Below, one piece after another: positions 16,907-26,173 of a stretch of DNA of 64,000 bases (positions are counted from its first letter, which is position 1; each line of letters begins with the position of its first letter). The translations under genes were made by a program, and so were the position numbers. The notes beneath the pieces are model-generated. The model ran no database searches. It saw nothing but the letters and a program-made list of their open reading frames with translations, and had not been told where the DNA came from. The DNA comes from Clostridiales bacterium (GTDB lineage Bacteria; Bacillota; Clostridia; Lachnospirales; Lachnospiraceae). The stretch is from positions 1 to 64,000 of the forward strand of contig QAKV01000042.1 of the NCBI GenBank assembly GCA_003343625.1. The letters run 5' to 3'.

Positions 16907-17206
16907 ATGAAATCGAGTTTCCACATCGGCCGCCGTCCGGAAAAGGGGGAGGCCGCGCTCACTTATGAGGAAAGCCTGCGCTTCGACCTGCAGCTGGCCG
17001 CATGGGATCTGGAAAACGCCTACGCCGGTTTTGACTACGCCACCGAGCCCGACCTGATCGACTGCTATATTTACGAACTGAATGCCGCCATGAAGCGATA
17101 TAAGTATCTGCTTGAAAAATATGAAGCGCTGAAAAAGGAATCTCTGCAGGCGGATCGGATCGGCGCTGCGGATGAGGGAGCGCCTTTCGAATTTTCCGTC
17201 GTATAG
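16907..17206 (+). CDS. DUF2508 (YaaL-like) family protein
   Basis: This 99-residue protein matches DUF2508 through DLQLAAWDLENAYAGFDYATEPDLIDCYIYEL...RYKYLLEKY. Function is unknown; the family is small, soluble and Firmicutes-specific, usually near bofA. AGGAGGTTTTGTC precedes ATG. The stop codon TAG falls inside a 12-bp direct repeat (GTCGTATAGGAG) that belongs to the adjacent interspersed repeat, so the last residues (SVV) may come from that insertion. Confidence 0.85.
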   Translation: MKSSFHIGRRPEKGEAALTYEESLRFDLQLAAWDLENAYAGFDYATEPDLIDCYIYELNAAMKRYKYLLEKYEALKKESLQADRIGAADEGAPFEFSVV

Positions 17207-17340
17207 GAGGCGGAAGAAGTCGTATAGGAGCGGCGGATGGCGCGAAAGAAAATGGGAATCACAAAAAGCGTGTGCCTCGGCACACGCTCGCGCCGAGCGC
17301 GATTGCCCTCAGACAAGCATTTCCTATCGTACGAAAAAAG
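17189..17340. repeat. Structured intergenic repeat, second copy
   Basis: This is a diverged, partly deleted copy of the element at 5153-5288. It has a 12-bp direct repeat GTCGTATAGGAG at 17198 and 17219, a perfect 8-bp hairpin GCGTGTGC/GCACACGC (17268-17287), the shared module TCGCGCCGAGCGCG followed by TTGCC, and the shared end TTCCTATCGTACG. As in the first copy, it lies between convergent genes and next to a terminator. Confidence 0.65.
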
Positions 17341-17361
17341 CGGGAACCTCCCGGTTCCCGC
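17334..17361 (-). terminator. Intrinsic terminator of glgB
   Basis: A perfect 9-bp stem GCGGGAACC/GGTTCCCGC with a 4-nt loop (17340-17361) lies just past the glgB stop and, read on the minus strand, is followed by six T residues (17334-17339). Confidence 0.85.
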
Positions 17362-17371
17362 TAAAGCGCAT

Positions 17372-19285
17372 TTAAAAAGCGAATACCACCGCGGCATAGG
17401 CCGGGAGGTCGAACGTGATGCGATAAGGCCGGTTATCGCTGGGCTTCGCTTTCGCCATCAGCTCCGCCGGCACCGTTTCCCCGCTGCCGCCGAAACGCTT
17501 TTCTGTGCTGCACAAAACCGTACGGTATTTCTTCCGCCGGGGCACGCCCACGCAATAGTCTTCCCGCGCCACGGGCGTCATGTTCAGCACGAAGAGCAGA
17601 TTCTTCTTCCCGTCCGAAGACTTGCGGATGAAGCTGTAGGTGCTGCGATCCGCATCGTCCGCGTTCACCCATTCGAATCCGCCCCAGTCGTTGTCGATTT
17701 CATACAGGCAGGGATATTTGTGATAGAGGGAGAGCAGCTCCTTCATGTATTCCTTCATTCCCCGATTCAGCTCGTTTTCCAGCAAAAACCAATCCAGTTC
17801 CCTGGCTTCGCTCCACTCCCTTTCCTGCCCGAACTCCTGTCCCATAAAGAGCAGTTTCTTGCCGCAATGGCCGAACATATAAGTATAGCCCAGCCTGAGA
17901 TTCGCATATTTATCCACATGATAACCCGGCATCTTGTTGACCATGGAACACTTCAGGTGCACCACTTCATCGTGGGACAGGGGCAGGATATAATTTTCCG
18001 CATTGTTGTAGGTCATGGCAAACGTCATGCCGTAATGATCGTTTTTACGGAAATAAGGATCCAGTTTCATGTATTCGCAGAAATCGTGCATCCAGCCCAT
18101 GTTCCATTTGAAGGAAAAGTGCAGGCCGCCTTCTTCGATGGGGCCCGTCACCTTCGGCCAGGCGGTAGACTCCTCCGCAATGGTCATCACGCCCGGAAAT
18201 GTCCCCCGGATCACAGAATTGAAATGCTTGAAAAATTCGATGGCCTCCAGATTCTCGTTTCCCCCGTACTTATTTGGAACCCACTGGCCGTCCTGCTTGC
18301 CATAGTCCAGATAGAGCATGGACGCCACCGCATCCACCCTCAGCCCGTCCACATGGAACTCCTTGATCCAGAACAGAGCGTTGGCGATCAGAAAATTTTT
18401 GACTTCCGTCTTGCCGTAATTGAAGATCTTGGTGCCCCAGTCCGGATGTTCTCCCAGTCTCGGATCGGAATGCTCGAACAGCGCTTCCCCATCGAAATCC
18501 GCCAGCCCGTGGGCGTCTTTGGGGAAGTGGGCCGGAACCCAGTCCAGGATCACGCCGATCTTATTCCGGTGAAGGGTATTGACCAGATAGGCAAAATCCT
18601 CCGGCGTCCCATACCGGGATGTGGGCGCATAATATCCCGTCACCTGATATCCCCAGGAACCGTCGAAAGGATGTTCCGCGATCCCCATCAGCTCCACGTG
18701 CGTGTATTTCAGTTCCTTCAGATATTCCACAATGCGGTTCGCGAACTCCCGGTAATTATAAAAGCCGTCCTCGCTATCCGGATGTTTCATCCAGGAACCG
18801 ATATGGCATTCGTAGATGGCCAGCGGCTCCTTCGTCATATCTTTCTGATCCCGTTCCTCCATCCACTTCCCGTCGGACCACCGGATTTTGGACAAATCCG
18901 CGACGATGGAAGCGGTTCCCGGACGCAGCTCCGCATAGTTCGCGAACGGATCCGCTTTATACAATTTCCTCCCGTCTTTGGTCGTGATCAGAAATTTGTA
19001 CATTTCCCCGGTACCGATTCCGGGAACGAACGCCTTATAGATCCCGCCGGGTCCCAGCTTTTCCATGGGATGTGCCGATTCATCCCAGCCGTTAAAGCTT
19101 CCCACCACGTGCACGCCCTGGGCGTGAGGCGCCCAGACCGCGAACATCACTCCCTTTTTCCCGTTTTCCTCCGACAGATGGGCGCCGAGTTTTTTGTAGA
19201 TATCATAGTGCGTCCCCTGGGCGAACAGATACTGATCCGCCTCCGAAATGAAAACTGTTCCCGGTACATTTGCTGTTTTTCCCAT
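17372..19285 (-). CDS. glgB: 1,4-alpha-glucan branching enzyme
   Basis: The 637-residue GH13 enzyme introduces alpha-1,6 branches into glycogen. It has an N-terminal CBM48-type domain (VMFAVWAPHAQGVHVVGSFNGWD, about 45-70), the catalytic barrel with GVILDWVPAHFP, the nucleophile region DGLRVDAVASMLYLDY, the acid/base region MTIAEESTAWP and the third catalytic Asp in PLSHDEVVH. A C-terminal beta domain ends the protein. AGGGGG lies upstream of ATG. No other glycogen genes are nearby; sugar phosphates from Pgi and the phosphorylase could feed glycogen. Confidence 0.97.
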   Translation of the reverse strand: MGKTANVPGTVFISEADQYLFAQGTHYDIYKKLGAHLSEENGKKGVMFAVWAPHAQGVHVVGSFNGWDESAHPMEKLGPGGIYKAFVPGIGTGEMYKFLITTKDGRKLYKADPFANYAELRPGTASIVADLSKIRWSDGKWMEERDQKDMTKEPLAIYECHIGSWMKHPDSEDGFYNYREFANRIVEYLKELKYTHVELMGIAEHPFDGSWGYQVTGYYAPTSRYGTPEDFAYLVNTLHRNKIGVILDWVPAHFPKDAHGLADFDGEALFEHSDPRLGEHPDWGTKIFNYGKTEVKNFLIANALFWIKEFHVDGLRVDAVASMLYLDYGKQDGQWVPNKYGGNENLEAIEFFKHFNSVIRGTFPGVMTIAEESTAWPKVTGPIEEGGLHFSFKWNMGWMHDFCEYMKLDPYFRKNDHYGMTFAMTYNNAENYILPLSHDEVVHLKCSMVNKMPGYHVDKYANLRLGYTYMFGHCGKKLLFMGQEFGQEREWSEARELDWFLLENELNRGMKEYMKELLSLYHKYPCLYEIDNDWGGFEWVNADDADRSTYSFIRKSSDGKKNLLFVLNMTPVAREDYCVGVPRRKKYRTVLCSTEKRFGGSGETVPAELMAKAKPSDNRPYRITFDLPAYAAVVFAF

Positions 19286-19339
19286 AGTAAACCCCCTAGT
19301 TCATCATTTTTGCCGCCGGGCTCCCCTGCCCAGCAGTTC

Positions 19340-21910
19340 TCAACCAAAATCCCTCTCTCTCAAGATAATCATATCGTCCTCATCGTACCGCTTCCGGAGC
19401 AAAACGTCCATAAAATGGCGCAGAGATTTCCGTTCCGCATGTTCGATAGCCTCGTCCACGATTTCCCTGACCTCTTCCACCGTCACGGCGTGATCGCTGG
19501 TCTGCATGTCCTCGATCCTGGTATGCAGCGCAAGACGGCCCAGTTCGTCGATGGAATACTCCATGTTGTATGCATACTGACAACCGTATTTGACCAGCGT
19601 TCCGCTGTCCAAAGCCGCGATATCGAACCTCGCCGTGAAAAAGGACTGAAGCTGAGGGCATCTGTCGGTCAACCGCTCGATCGCCCTGCTGGTATCCATG
19701 AGGAAAATCACCACTCCCGTGTGCTCCTGGTTGAGCGCCTTCATCAGATTTTCCGCTCCGGCATCGGAGAGTTTTCCGGCCTTTTCCACGATCAGGGCGC
19801 CATTGGGGATCCTGGTGAGAATGCCGTCCGCTTTCCTGCGGTTGAGCATTTCCGCATTGACCTTCGCCACCTTTCCGGAAAAATTCCCGTCGGAAGCCTG
19901 GAGTCTGCGGATCACATTTTTGGCAAATTTCATCATATCGGAGCCCGGGGCGCCCGTGATGATCATGTTGCCCGTATAAGCCGAAAGGCTGATCTGATCC
20001 ATCGCGCGCACCAGCTGGCGCATGGCCTTTTTGGTGGGAACGAAAGGGGCGAACAGCGCCTTTTCTTTCTTCGTCAGGCTGCGTTCGTGTTCTTCCATCT
20101 GCTGTTCCCGAATCCTGGTGTGCAGGGCCGCCGTGTCGCCTGCGGCCTCCTTTTCGGCCGGACGGGATCGCCCGCCCTCATCCCGGGCGCTCTCCTCCTG
20201 CAGGCGCTCCTCCGGTTCTGCGGCCGCAGCCATCGCCTCCGCCGCAGGGGACGCCGTCTGTTCGTCCGATACAGGCGCAGCCGGCTGCGCCGTTTCTTCC
20301 AGAATCCCCTGCGCCGCCATGACCACCCTGGCCGCTGCATTCGCAGGTGCCGGCTGAACCGGCTTAAGCGCCTGTTCCGGCTGCTCTGCCGCCGCAGGGC
20401 GTACGGGCATGGGGATCACATTGGACTCTGCGGCCGTCTCTTCCTCCGGCGCCTCGATCTCCTCCAGCTCTTCCACCTCTTCCAGGGAATCGAAGGAGTC
20501 CGTATCTCCGATTCGTTTTCCGGTTTCCCGTTCCGAAGGCAGGGACTCTTCCCTCTCCAGCTTTTCCAGAACGCCGTCCCTGGCCGTATGGTCGAAATCT
20601 TCGAACAGCGTCCCCGTCTGCTGCATCATCCACTGCCGGGTCTCCTGCTTTCTCTTTTCTTCGTTATCCCGCCTGAGCTTCTCCCATTCCGCCAGCACCT
20701 CTTCCAGGCTCATCTGGCCCGTGATGCGCCGTTCCCCCGGCCTGGATTCCGTTCTTTCGGCTTCAGGCGCCGCCGCTTCGGGCGCGGGCGCGGACGCCCC
20801 CGGCACAGGCTCCTGTACGGCGGCCTGCGCGGCCTCTGCGGCTGCGGACGCGGAAGCGGCGTCAGCTTCCGCTGCCCTGGAGACACGGGAATCGATGCCG
20901 GAATCGGGCAAAACGGCAGAATCCGAAGGGCTTTCCTCCGGCTGCGCCGCAGAGCGCACCGCCTGCGCCGCTTCCCGGATCCTGTCCGTTTCAATCGTTT
21001 TCGTAACGCTTCCGGGCACTTCCTGCATCTCCGGGTCTTCGGGCATCTTTGTCGCCTGCTTTTCCTTCCCCTCTTCCGGGCCGAGCACTTCCTTCATGCT
21101 CTCCGCCAGAGCCGCCTGCAGATTCATCGTATTGTACTGGCCCATGTCCATGGGCTTTATCTGGATCTCCATCTCCTCGCCCGCAGAAGGCGTTTCTGCC
21201 TTCGCCGGACGCTCCGCTCCCGCCTTCTGATCCGAAACGGCGGGCCGGTCTTTTTCTTCCCGTTTCTCGGGCTCCCTGCCTTCCCGCTTCCCCAGATATC
21301 TGTCATAAGCCTGCTGCTGAGCGGGAGAAAGGGGGACATATAGCATTTTCAGCTCCATGGCTTTCGCCACATATTTTCCCTCGCCGAACCATAGGATCAG
21401 CTGATCGCACTCCTCCACGCATTCGGTGGCCAGCCCCACCCGGTGATACAGAAACGCGAGTTCATAGGCCCATTTCTCGTTGTATTCCCGCTTTTTGTAT
21501 TCTTTCAGGACGGCGATGCGCTCCTCCAAGCTGATATCCTGAGCCTCATATATCTTATACAGGAGGATGTATTTGCTGTTGTCGTTGGGCGCCAGCTGTA
21601 CGAATTCCTTGTAATATTCGACGGCATCCACCACCTGCCCCATCTTGACGGTCAGGTCGCAAAGCGCATAGAGGATCCGCCTGTTCTGCGGGCTCTTCTC
21701 GTTGGCGAGAAGGAGGATCGCCTTCGCGTCGTCAAATCTCCTGTTGATCTTGTATACATCGCTGATCACGCCCAGCGTGGACACGTTTCTGACCTTATTC
21801 CAGTCGATCGTATCCGCCACCTGGGCCGCTTCCTGAAACCTTCCTTTTTTGTTCAGCGTCCTGATCTCTTCCAGCCGCAGCTTATATTCGTACTTATCCA
21901 AGGTGCTCAC
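19340..21910 (-). CDS. TPR protein fused to a degenerate AAA-like domain
   Basis: The 856-residue protein has TPR-like helical repeats over residues 1-200 (EYKLRLEEIRTLNKKGRFQEAAQVAD, FDDAKAILLLANEKSPQNRRILYALCDL, WAYELAFLYHRVG). A long, low-complexity Ala/Glu/Pro-rich linker (about 200-620) follows. The last 230 residues look like an AAA module of the CbbX/SpoVK type: GNMIITGAPGSDMMKFAKNVI stands where Walker A is expected, but without the Lys, and NGALIVEKAGKL replaces Walker B. It is therefore probably a non-hydrolysing scaffold. No membrane segment is seen. A strong promoter precedes it. Confidence 0.8.
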   Translation of the reverse strand: MSTLDKYEYKLRLEEIRTLNKKGRFQEAAQVADTIDWNKVRNVSTLGVISDVYKINRRFDDAKAILLLANEKSPQNRRILYALCDLTVKMGQVVDAVEYYKEFVQLAPNDNSKYILLYKIYEAQDISLEERIAVLKEYKKREYNEKWAYELAFLYHRVGLATECVEECDQLILWFGEGKYVAKAMELKMLYVPLSPAQQQAYDRYLGKREGREPEKREEKDRPAVSDQKAGAERPAKAETPSAGEEMEIQIKPMDMGQYNTMNLQAALAESMKEVLGPEEGKEKQATKMPEDPEMQEVPGSVTKTIETDRIREAAQAVRSAAQPEESPSDSAVLPDSGIDSRVSRAAEADAASASAAAEAAQAAVQEPVPGASAPAPEAAAPEAERTESRPGERRITGQMSLEEVLAEWEKLRRDNEEKRKQETRQWMMQQTGTLFEDFDHTARDGVLEKLEREESLPSERETGKRIGDTDSFDSLEEVEELEEIEAPEEETAAESNVIPMPVRPAAAEQPEQALKPVQPAPANAAARVVMAAQGILEETAQPAAPVSDEQTASPAAEAMAAAAEPEERLQEESARDEGGRSRPAEKEAAGDTAALHTRIREQQMEEHERSLTKKEKALFAPFVPTKKAMRQLVRAMDQISLSAYTGNMIITGAPGSDMMKFAKNVIRRLQASDGNFSGKVAKVNAEMLNRRKADGILTRIPNGALIVEKAGKLSDAGAENLMKALNQEHTGVVIFLMDTSRAIERLTDRCPQLQSFFTARFDIAALDSGTLVKYGCQYAYNMEYSIDELGRLALHTRIEDMQTSDHAVTVEEVREIVDEAIEHAERKSLRHFMDVLLRKRYDEDDMIILRERDFG

Positions 21911-22011
21911 CTCATATGATTCATCATTCCGTGCATCGGGAAACGGGCCCGAGTATATCGCTATTCCGTCAATTCCGTTTGGGTATACTCTCCCACTTTT
22001 TCACTTTACAT

Positions 22012-22040
22012 AGTGTATCATAGCGCCTGGCCGTTGTCAA
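22012..22040 (-). promoter_or_regulatory. Promoter of the TPR/AAA-like gene
   Basis: A perfect TTGACA (22035-22040) and TACACT (22012-22017) on the minus strand are 17 bp apart, about 100 bp before the gene start at 21910. Confidence 0.6.
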
Positions 22041-22081
22041 AGAAATGATGGGAGGAACATTCCTCCAGCGAATCTGCAGCT

Positions 22082-23839
22082 TTATTGTCCCGAAAGGTCG
22101 ATCTTCAGATCGAGTTGCCTATAGGGGATATTGACCGCCGGAAACCCTTCCGCATAGCTGGCCACTTCATACTGGCCGAAATAGAACGTCACCCCGTCTT
22201 CCGACAGGCAGAAGTCCATATCGAGTCCGGCAGCGTCATATACGATCTGCCATCTTTCTTTCCAGATCTCGTCTTCGTTGTAATAGGGCGGATTGCAGAA
22301 CGCGTCCGCCACCGCGGTTTTCACTTCCTCCTCTGAGTTTCCGAGCACGTCCGCAAGGGTCAGCCGAGCGCCGGTCTGTCGGTCGAACAGATAGGATTCC
22401 CGCGCGGAATTTCCATGGGCTCCTCCTCCGTATTCGTAAACCTGTCTTACCAGGTTCAAATATCTGCCCTGATCGTATACGGCTTCCATCGCAGCTTCCG
22501 AAGAAATGGAAACGGCGCTGGATTCGTGAATACAGCCCCCGTCCCAGGACGCCGAAGTTTCCACATACTCCTGCGCCCGGGCGGCCCAGTCCGCGTAGAT
22601 CTGTCCCAGCGCTTCGTTGATCGCGCCGTCCCCCGGAAAGGTCCCGGTCAGGGTCAGCTCCTGATCCCAATACCAGTCCCGATGTCCGCAGACGGGGCAG
22701 AACACGTTCTTTCCCCCGACTTTCACTTCGCCGAGGTCGCCCAGCCCGTCCCGGGAAACCGCCTCTCCGAGCAGCGTCGGTTCCCCTTCTTCGCCCCGTT
22801 CGAACACGGCCAGATAATCGCTCATCCCATCCTCTGCCGGATAGAGGGAATACACTTTCTCCTCCAGCACGGCGGCGCTGTAAGGGCCGTTTTGATAAAT
22901 TCTGCCCAGGCCGACCCTGCAGGGGATGCGCAGCAGTTCCTCATACTGCACTGTCCGGCGATCGAATCGGCCGATGACATATTCCCCGGTTACCGGCGTC
23001 TCTGCCTCGGGTTCCTGGAGGCTGCTCACATATAGGGAAGTTTCATCGTAGCTCAGAACATCCAGAAACCCTTCGCAGATGGGCGTCTCCTGCCTGTCCG
23101 TCCGGCCTTCTCCCGCCCAGGTGACATAGTAGGCGACCCCGTCCTCGCTTCCGATGCGGGTTCCCACTGCGAAATCCGCCGTTTGAAGCGTCCAGGCCAT
23201 CTCCTCTTCCCCATAGGGCGCGACCGGGAAAACTCCCTCTTCCACGTAAGGATCCCCCAGACTGCCGTCCTCCAGAATGGGATAAAAATAGCGGTCATAG
23301 AAAGTGCCTTCGTCGTTTGGGGCTTCCAAAAACAGGATGCCGTCCCGGACGTTCAGGCTCTGATACATCCTGCCCGCTTCCAGAAGTTCACGGCTCTCCA
23401 GCGTCTCCCCATCCACCATCCAAAGGCCGTTCCCGTACTCCAGATTGATATAGAGATTTCTGCCGTCTATGGCGAAGTCCGCGATGGGCGTATATCCCCC
23501 GTCGAACAAAAGCGTCCTGTCCCCTCCCGTCAGGGTCTGCCGATAGATCCTGTAATGGTTGTCCGGAGTCTGATAGGCAAAATAAACCCAATCCCCGGCC
23601 TCCTGGATTTTCTGCAGGGCTTCGAACCGGAAGGAAGCCGCTTTTTCCTCCAGCGTCAGCTCCGTCCCCACAGCTTCGGAGCTTTCCGCCGCTGCCGCCG
23701 CATCTTCCGTAACTGCGGTCTCCGCGGGCGCGCCTTCCGTTCCCCCGCAGCCCCAGGCGCCTCCCGCCGACAGCGCCGCGCACAGCAGGGCGAACGTCAG
23801 CGCCCGCCCTTTCTTCTTTTTGTTCCCGATATTTCTCAT
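22082..23839 (-). CDS. Exported protein with a C-terminal DUF3298-like domain
   Basis: The 585-residue protein has an N-terminal signal peptide (RALTFALLCAALSAGGAWGC) with a weak lipobox-like Cys, then an Asp/Glu/Ala-rich spacer and a beta-propeller-like middle of repeated short beta segments (DWVYFAYQTPDNHYRIYRQTL, RNLYINLEYGNGLWMVDGE). The C-terminal part (about 400-585) resembles the DUF3298/RsiV-like fold: YEYGGGAHGNSARESYLFDRQTGARLTLADVLGN. This domain is shared with the RsiV-like protein just upstream. It follows the sigma/anti-sigma pair by 21 bp, so it is likely co-expressed. Confidence 0.75.
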   Translation of the reverse strand: MRNIGNKKKKGRALTFALLCAALSAGGAWGCGGTEGAPAETAVTEDAAAAAESSEAVGTELTLEEKAASFRFEALQKIQEAGDWVYFAYQTPDNHYRIYRQTLTGGDRTLLFDGGYTPIADFAIDGRNLYINLEYGNGLWMVDGETLESRELLEAGRMYQSLNVRDGILFLEAPNDEGTFYDRYFYPILEDGSLGDPYVEEGVFPVAPYGEEEMAWTLQTADFAVGTRIGSEDGVAYYVTWAGEGRTDRQETPICEGFLDVLSYDETSLYVSSLQEPEAETPVTGEYVIGRFDRRTVQYEELLRIPCRVGLGRIYQNGPYSAAVLEEKVYSLYPAEDGMSDYLAVFERGEEGEPTLLGEAVSRDGLGDLGEVKVGGKNVFCPVCGHRDWYWDQELTLTGTFPGDGAINEALGQIYADWAARAQEYVETSASWDGGCIHESSAVSISSEAAMEAVYDQGRYLNLVRQVYEYGGGAHGNSARESYLFDRQTGARLTLADVLGNSEEEVKTAVADAFCNPPYYNEDEIWKERWQIVYDAAGLDMDFCLSEDGVTFYFGQYEVASYAEGFPAVNIPYRQLDLKIDLSGQ

Positions 23840-23860
23840 ATTCTCATTTCTCCCTGTCTC

Positions 23861-24874
23861 TCACTTTTCGATCTCAAACTCCGGCATTCCCATATAGCCC
23901 GGCGCGATCTCGTATTCATCGAATACCACCACTGCATTTCCCGCTTCGTTCAGATAAAATTTCGTATTTTCGGAAACCGTCGTAAATCCTTCGATTCCCA
24001 TCTCTTCGTCTTTCTCTCCATCCGGCCCGTAGCCAAAATAGGACTTCATTTCATCCGTCCGGATCTGTTCCCGGATCTGGGCATCGATGCTTTCGTTGCA
24101 GATCCGTACGTAATCCTCTCCCAGCACGTCCTCCAGCGTCAGCGCCCGTTCCTGTGCCAGATCCAAATTGTAATAATGCCGTTCCTCGGAGGCTGCCACC
24201 CAGCCTTTGGCCGTCACCAGCTCCAGGGAAAGGATATTGCCCTCCTGATATTTCACCGTGTAGTCCACGGTGATATCCATCTTTCGGTCATTCCATTCTT
24301 CTTCCGTCCCGCCGGTTTCAAAAAAAGCCTTCTTGTATTCCTGGAACTCCGCCCGCGCCTCTTCCATATACGAATCCACGATCTTCTCGATCTCAGCGTT
24401 GATCTCGCCTGTGAAATCCTGCCTGGATGCGCCCTGTGTCTCCTCTCGGGATTCATCTTCTTCTGCGCTTCCCGGAACCGTTCCGCCCGCGTCCTCCGGC
24501 TGTCCTTCACCCGGTTTCGATCCCTCCGCTTCGATTCGGGGCACCTCCATGTCGATCTCATAGTCCCCATCCGTGCCGTGCCAGGATCGCACGGTCAACA
24601 CTCTGGCCAGAGCGCCGATCACCGGCAGCTCTCCCACTTCCCTGGCGAAAGCCTCGCTGGAATTCACTCCTACGGTCAGGCAGAGGATCAGCGCAGCCGC
24701 CGCTGCAGCCGCGTTTCGAAAAAAGCGAACCGTACGGTTCCTTCTCCTTTCCTTCTCGTAACGCCTCAAAATTTCCTCCTTATCCCGGGAACGGATGGCA
24801 CGGTTCACCGCCTCCGAAAGCCGATCCGGGATTTCGATGGAGTCATAAATCTTTTTTCCGTCTTCCGGTCTCAT
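23861..24874 (-). CDS. RsiV-like anti-sigma factor (DUF3298)
   Basis: This 337-residue protein has a cytoplasmic N-terminus (KIYDSIEIPDRLSEAVNRAI) and one transmembrane helix (AAAAAAALILCLTVGVNSSEAFA, about 54-76). Outside the membrane it has FAREVGELPVIGALARVLTV, a charged spacer, and a C-terminal DUF3298-like domain with RHYYNLDLAQERALTLEDVLG. This is the layout of RsiV, which in Bacillus and Clostridioides binds lysozyme and is cleaved to free SigV. It overlaps the sigma gene upstream by 4 bp (ATGA). Lysozyme sensing here is an inference. Confidence 0.85.
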   Translation of the reverse strand: MRPEDGKKIYDSIEIPDRLSEAVNRAIRSRDKEEILRRYEKERRRNRTVRFFRNAAAAAAALILCLTVGVNSSEAFAREVGELPVIGALARVLTVRSWHGTDGDYEIDMEVPRIEAEGSKPGEGQPEDAGGTVPGSAEEDESREETQGASRQDFTGEINAEIEKIVDSYMEEARAEFQEYKKAFFETGGTEEEWNDRKMDITVDYTVKYQEGNILSLELVTAKGWVAASEERHYYNLDLAQERALTLEDVLGEDYVRICNESIDAQIREQIRTDEMKSYFGYGPDGEKDEEMGIEGFTTVSENTKFYLNEAGNAVVVFDEYEIAPGYMGMPEFEIEK

Positions 24875-25362
24875 ATAGCAGCCTCCTTCAACCCTTTTTC
24901 CAATCTGTTCAGCGCGCTGTAGAGCCTGGATTTCACCGTATTCAGATTTGTTTTCGTGATCTCTGAAATCTGTTTTAAGGTCAGGCCCTCATAAAAATGG
25001 AGCACAACGACGGTCTTCATGGGCTCCGGCAACCGCATCACTTCGTCATAGACTTCCCTCTGCCTCTCATACGCCGGCTCATGATAAACCTGCTCCGGCA
25101 GCTCCCCGTCCGGGCTGACCGCCTCCTTCTTGTTTTTCCTGAGATACTGCAGGGCTTCGTTAACCACGATGCGATAGAACCACGTGCTGAGCGCATCCTG
25201 GTTTTTCAGGCTGCAACATTTCTCCAGTCCCTTGCAGATCGCGCTCTGCACCACGTCCAGCGCAACGTCCTCGTTGCGCACATAGCTGTACGCCAGACGA
25301 TAAAATCTGTTCTGATTCTCCAGAATATAGGAAACGGTGCGGTCATAAATATCCTGCGCCAT
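24871..25362 (-). CDS. ECF sigma factor (SigV-like)
   Basis: The 163-residue sigma-70 family protein has region 2 (FYRLAYSYVRNEDVALDVVQSAICKGLEKC...LSTWFYRIVVNEALQYLRKNKK) and region 4 (LPEPMKTVVVLHFYEGLTLKQISEITKTNLNTVKSRLYSALNRL). The paired RsiV-like gene overlaps its end by 4 bp, which is the usual sigma/anti-sigma organisation. It should direct transcription of a cell-envelope stress regulon. Confidence 0.92.
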   Translation of the reverse strand: MAQDIYDRTVSYILENQNRFYRLAYSYVRNEDVALDVVQSAICKGLEKCCSLKNQDALSTWFYRIVVNEALQYLRKNKKEAVSPDGELPEQVYHEPAYERQREVYDEVMRLPEPMKTVVVLHFYEGLTLKQISEITKTNLNTVKSRLYSALNRLEKGLKEAAI

Positions 25363-25441
25363 ATGCTGTACTCCTTTCCTCGCTTTACCCTATGGATTCT
25401 CCGGGCGCCCATAAAGTTGGGCCGAAGTTAAAAAAGTTTTT

Positions 25442-26173
25442 TTATTCCCGGTCGTCCACGGTGAATTCGAGATAGAGCGGCAGTTCTCCCTCCTGCCCCG
25501 AAACGGAATAACGCTTCACCAGCCGATATTTCCCGGGTTCCAGCCGCCCGTATCCGCCGGACAGCTCTGCGGTATCCTCTGCCTGTTCTCCGGGCGAAAG
25601 CTCGTAAAGCACATCCTCCCAGGCGATTTCTCCTATGGGCTCAACCATCCGCCAGACGCCCTCTTCCAGCCGTTCCAGCCCGAAAGCCGCCCCATAGGAA
25701 ACCTCCTGATCCGTCCCGTTGGAGAGCAGAAAAGTCACGCTGCCGCCGTCCGCTTCGAGTATGACGCCGGAAACTTCCTGGCCCGCTGCCATATCTCCGT
25801 CCAGGGAAGCCGGCGCTACTCCTGAAGCGACATCCTCCCCGGCGTCATCCTGTCCGGTTTCTTCCGCCAGCTCCGCCGTCTCTTCCCCGATCCCCCGGGC
25901 CGCCTTTTCGCTCTGATGCGCCTGCAGCGCCCGGGTAACGTCCGGGGCCGGCGTCACCGGGTTCTGTTCCCGGATCCGGTATAATCCGACGCAAACGACC
26001 AGCAGAGCGCAGGCCGCCAGAACGCCTTCTATCCGGAAGATCGCCTTCCTCGATCCCGTCCTCTTCTGTTTGGGCCCTGCCGTCCGGGCCTCTTCTATCA
26101 AATCTTCGTCGATCTGCCCGATAGCGTCCAGCAATCGCTCGCTCTTCTCCCGCCGTTTTTCCTCCCGATTCAT
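25442..26173 (-). CDS. Putative membrane anti-sigma factor with a C-terminal Ig-like domain
   Basis: This 243-residue protein has a cytoplasmic N-terminus (RLLDAIGQIDEDLIEEA), one transmembrane helix (IEGVLAACALLVVCVGLYRI, about 48-67), an acidic spacer and an extracytoplasmic Ig-like domain (about 135-235) with VTFLLSNGTDQEVSYGAAFGLERLEEGVW and LEPGKYRLVKRYS, as in the Big_14 type. It overlaps the upstream ECF sigma gene by 4 bp, which supports an anti-sigma role. What the Ig domain senses is unknown. Confidence 0.75.
   Translation of the reverse strand: MNREEKRREKSERLLDAIGQIDEDLIEEARTAGPKQKRTGSRKAIFRIEGVLAACALLVVCVGLYRIREQNPVTPAPDVTRALQAHQSEKAARGIGEETAELAEETGQDDAGEDVASGVAPASLDGDMAAGQEVSGVILEADGGSVTFLLSNGTDQEVSYGAAFGLERLEEGVWRMVEPIGEIAWEDVLYELSPGEQAEDTAELSGGYGRLEPGKYRLVKRYSVSGQEGELPLYLEFTVDDRE

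Noticed and set aside
17237..21343. A 1,368-codon open frame on the plus strand opposite glgB and the TPR gene
   Set aside because: It is antisense to two well-supported genes. Its translation is His/Arg/Phe/Leu-rich with no recognisable domain, as expected from codon bias in GC-rich genes on the other strand.
25370..25445. Autoregulated ECF promoter before the SigV-like gene
   Set aside because: An AACTT-like segment is present, but no convincing -10 for this class at the right spacing, so it was not listed.
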